From Dryocosmus kuriphilus (lineage: Eukaryota; Arthropoda; Insecta; Hymenoptera; Cynipidae), in assembly GCA_038277395.1 (NCBI GenBank), contig CM076192.1, positions 47,433,356 to 47,497,355 of the forward strand: a DNA stretch of 64,000 nucleotides, given 5' to 3'. Shown one piece after another: positions 62,908 to 64,000 of this stretch (positions are counted from its first letter, which is position 1; each line of letters begins with the position of its first letter). The translations under genes were made by a program, and so were the position numbers. The notes below the pieces were generated by a model. The model ran no database searches. It was given only the letters and a program-made list of their open reading frames with translations, and was not told the origin of the DNA.

Positions 62908-64000
62908 CGAGTTGTGTTCAAAAAGTAAGATGACTTTTAATTTTTACGAAAAAATATTTATTTATTCATCAATTATTATGTTGTCCCCTTCCAAGTAACA
63001 CCCCTTAGATATAACATACTTGTGCCAACGCTTTTTCCAATCCTCGAAGTACTTCTGATAAGCACTTTTTGTTATAGCCTTGAGTTCTTCCAACGATGCA
63101 TTTTTTATATCGTCAATCGTTGCAAATCTCCGTCCTTTCAGGGGTCTCTTCAGTTTTGGGAACAGGAAAAAGTCACAGGGGGCCAAATCCGGTGAATATG
63201 GTGCCTGAGGCATGATTGTGGTTTTGCTTTTGGCCAAAAAGTCACGTGCAAGCAACGATGAGTGAGCAGGTGCATTTTCGTGATACAAAAACCATGAATT
63301 GTTTTTTCACAATTCCGGACGTTTTTGTCGTATTGCTTCTCGCAAACGGCGCATAACTTCAAGGTAATACTCCTTATTGACTGTGCGACCTTATGGTAAG
63401 AACTCTTGATGTACTGCGCCACGGTAATCGAAGAAAACAGTGAGAAAAACCTTGAAATTTGATCGAACTTGACATGCTTTTTTCGGTCTTGACTCTTCCG
63501 GGGTTTTCCATTGGGACGATTGGGCTTTGGTTTCGACGTCATAACCGTATAACCATGATTCGGCACCATTTATACCCTTTTGAGCATATTAGGATCATTA
63601 TTGACGACATTTAACAGTCTTGAGCGATGCTCATTCGACGGTTTTTTTGGTCAAAATTAAGCAGTTTCGGAACACGTTTTTCGGCCACACGTTTCATGCC
63701 TAAAACGTCGGAAAAAATTGCATGGCACTCGCCAACCGAGATGCCGACGTTTCCAGAAACTTCTCTAACAGTGATTCGACGATTCTACAACACCATATTC
63801 TTCACTCCTTCAACGCTTTCATCATTTATTGACATGCTGGGGCGTCCGCCGTCCAAAGTGAGATTCGTAATTGGTGTCTTCCCGGCCTTCTTGGAATAGC
63901 TTGTACCACTCATAAACATTTCTTTTTTTTGCTCAAAGTAGACTCACCGTATCCCACTCTCAACATTTCAAGTGTTTTGAAGCACTTAATTCCATTTTTT
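62908..64000 (-). mobile_element. Mariner 2 (Tc1/mariner), runs off the window
   Basis: Left end CGAGTTGTGTTCAAAAAGTAAGATGAC after a TA (62906-62907). Transposase on the minus strand. The other end lies beyond 64000. Confidence 0.88.
62962..63950 (-). pseudogene. Mariner 2 transposase, broken and catalytically altered
   Basis: C-terminal frame 63288-62962: YHENAPAHSSLLARDFL and SPDLAPCDFFLFPKLK, spacing 34. The middle Asp of the HDNAPAH motif is Glu here. Upstream, about 63550, GAESWLYGYD replaces the expected GDESW, so the first Asp is Ala. The N-terminal part (RITVREVSGNVGIS near 63770) is readable with few stops. Two of three catalytic Asp are changed, and there are frameshifts. Confidence 0.88.

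Overview
The window looks like insect nuclear DNA, most likely from an ant or another hymenopteran. The evidence is the mix of repeats: mariner elements of two types, an R1-clade gag, APE-type LINEs with lysine/glutamate-rich proteins, and Ty3/Gypsy elements primed by tRNA-Lys, tRNA-Trp and tRNA-Arg. There are no bacterial operons, rRNA genes or recognisable tRNA genes. Almost everything readable as protein belongs to transposable elements. The species call is inference from repeat content only.

Layout. 1-7479 is a near-perfect inverted repeat (arms of about 3.47 kb) around exactly 500 N. Each arm carries the same broken LINE (LINE A), and the arms differ essentially only in homopolymer lengths, so a scaffolding or assembly artefact must be considered. 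7480-10583 is non-coding with a 98-bp minisatellite. 10584-13345 holds a broken LINE ORF1 (minus strand) next to a GC-rich tract with tandem repeats. 13629-14437 is a foldback element with a hammerhead-ribozyme-like motif. 16200-17604 is a degenerate R1-clade gag with an (ATT)n tail. 19000-23330 is AT-rich and may contain a small two-exon secreted-peptide gene whose intron has filled with repeats.

23672-33096 is the best-preserved object: a complete Ty3/Gypsy retrotransposon on the minus strand. It has 397-bp LTRs differing at about five positions, a CACT target duplication, a tRNA-Lys primer site, gag, protease, an intact 910-codon pol, and two small post-pol ORFs that share an unusual C2HC finger (CX2CX11HX3C). 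A much older relative lies on the plus strand at 56808-62907, interrupted by two mariners and a palindromic MITE.

34215-48640 is bracketed by inverted repeats. A THAP-domain exon lies just inside the left one, followed by LINE B (36240-40680) and a CsRn1-type Gypsy element (41083-47421, TSD TATG) whose left LTR has its own 1.4-kb insertion. 48891-56337 is a third Gypsy element (TSD ACGT, tRNA-Arg primer site) with the remains of an errantivirus-type env. The window ends inside a second mariner. No housekeeping gene is recognised. The only candidate host genes are the two-exon peptide gene and the THAP exon.
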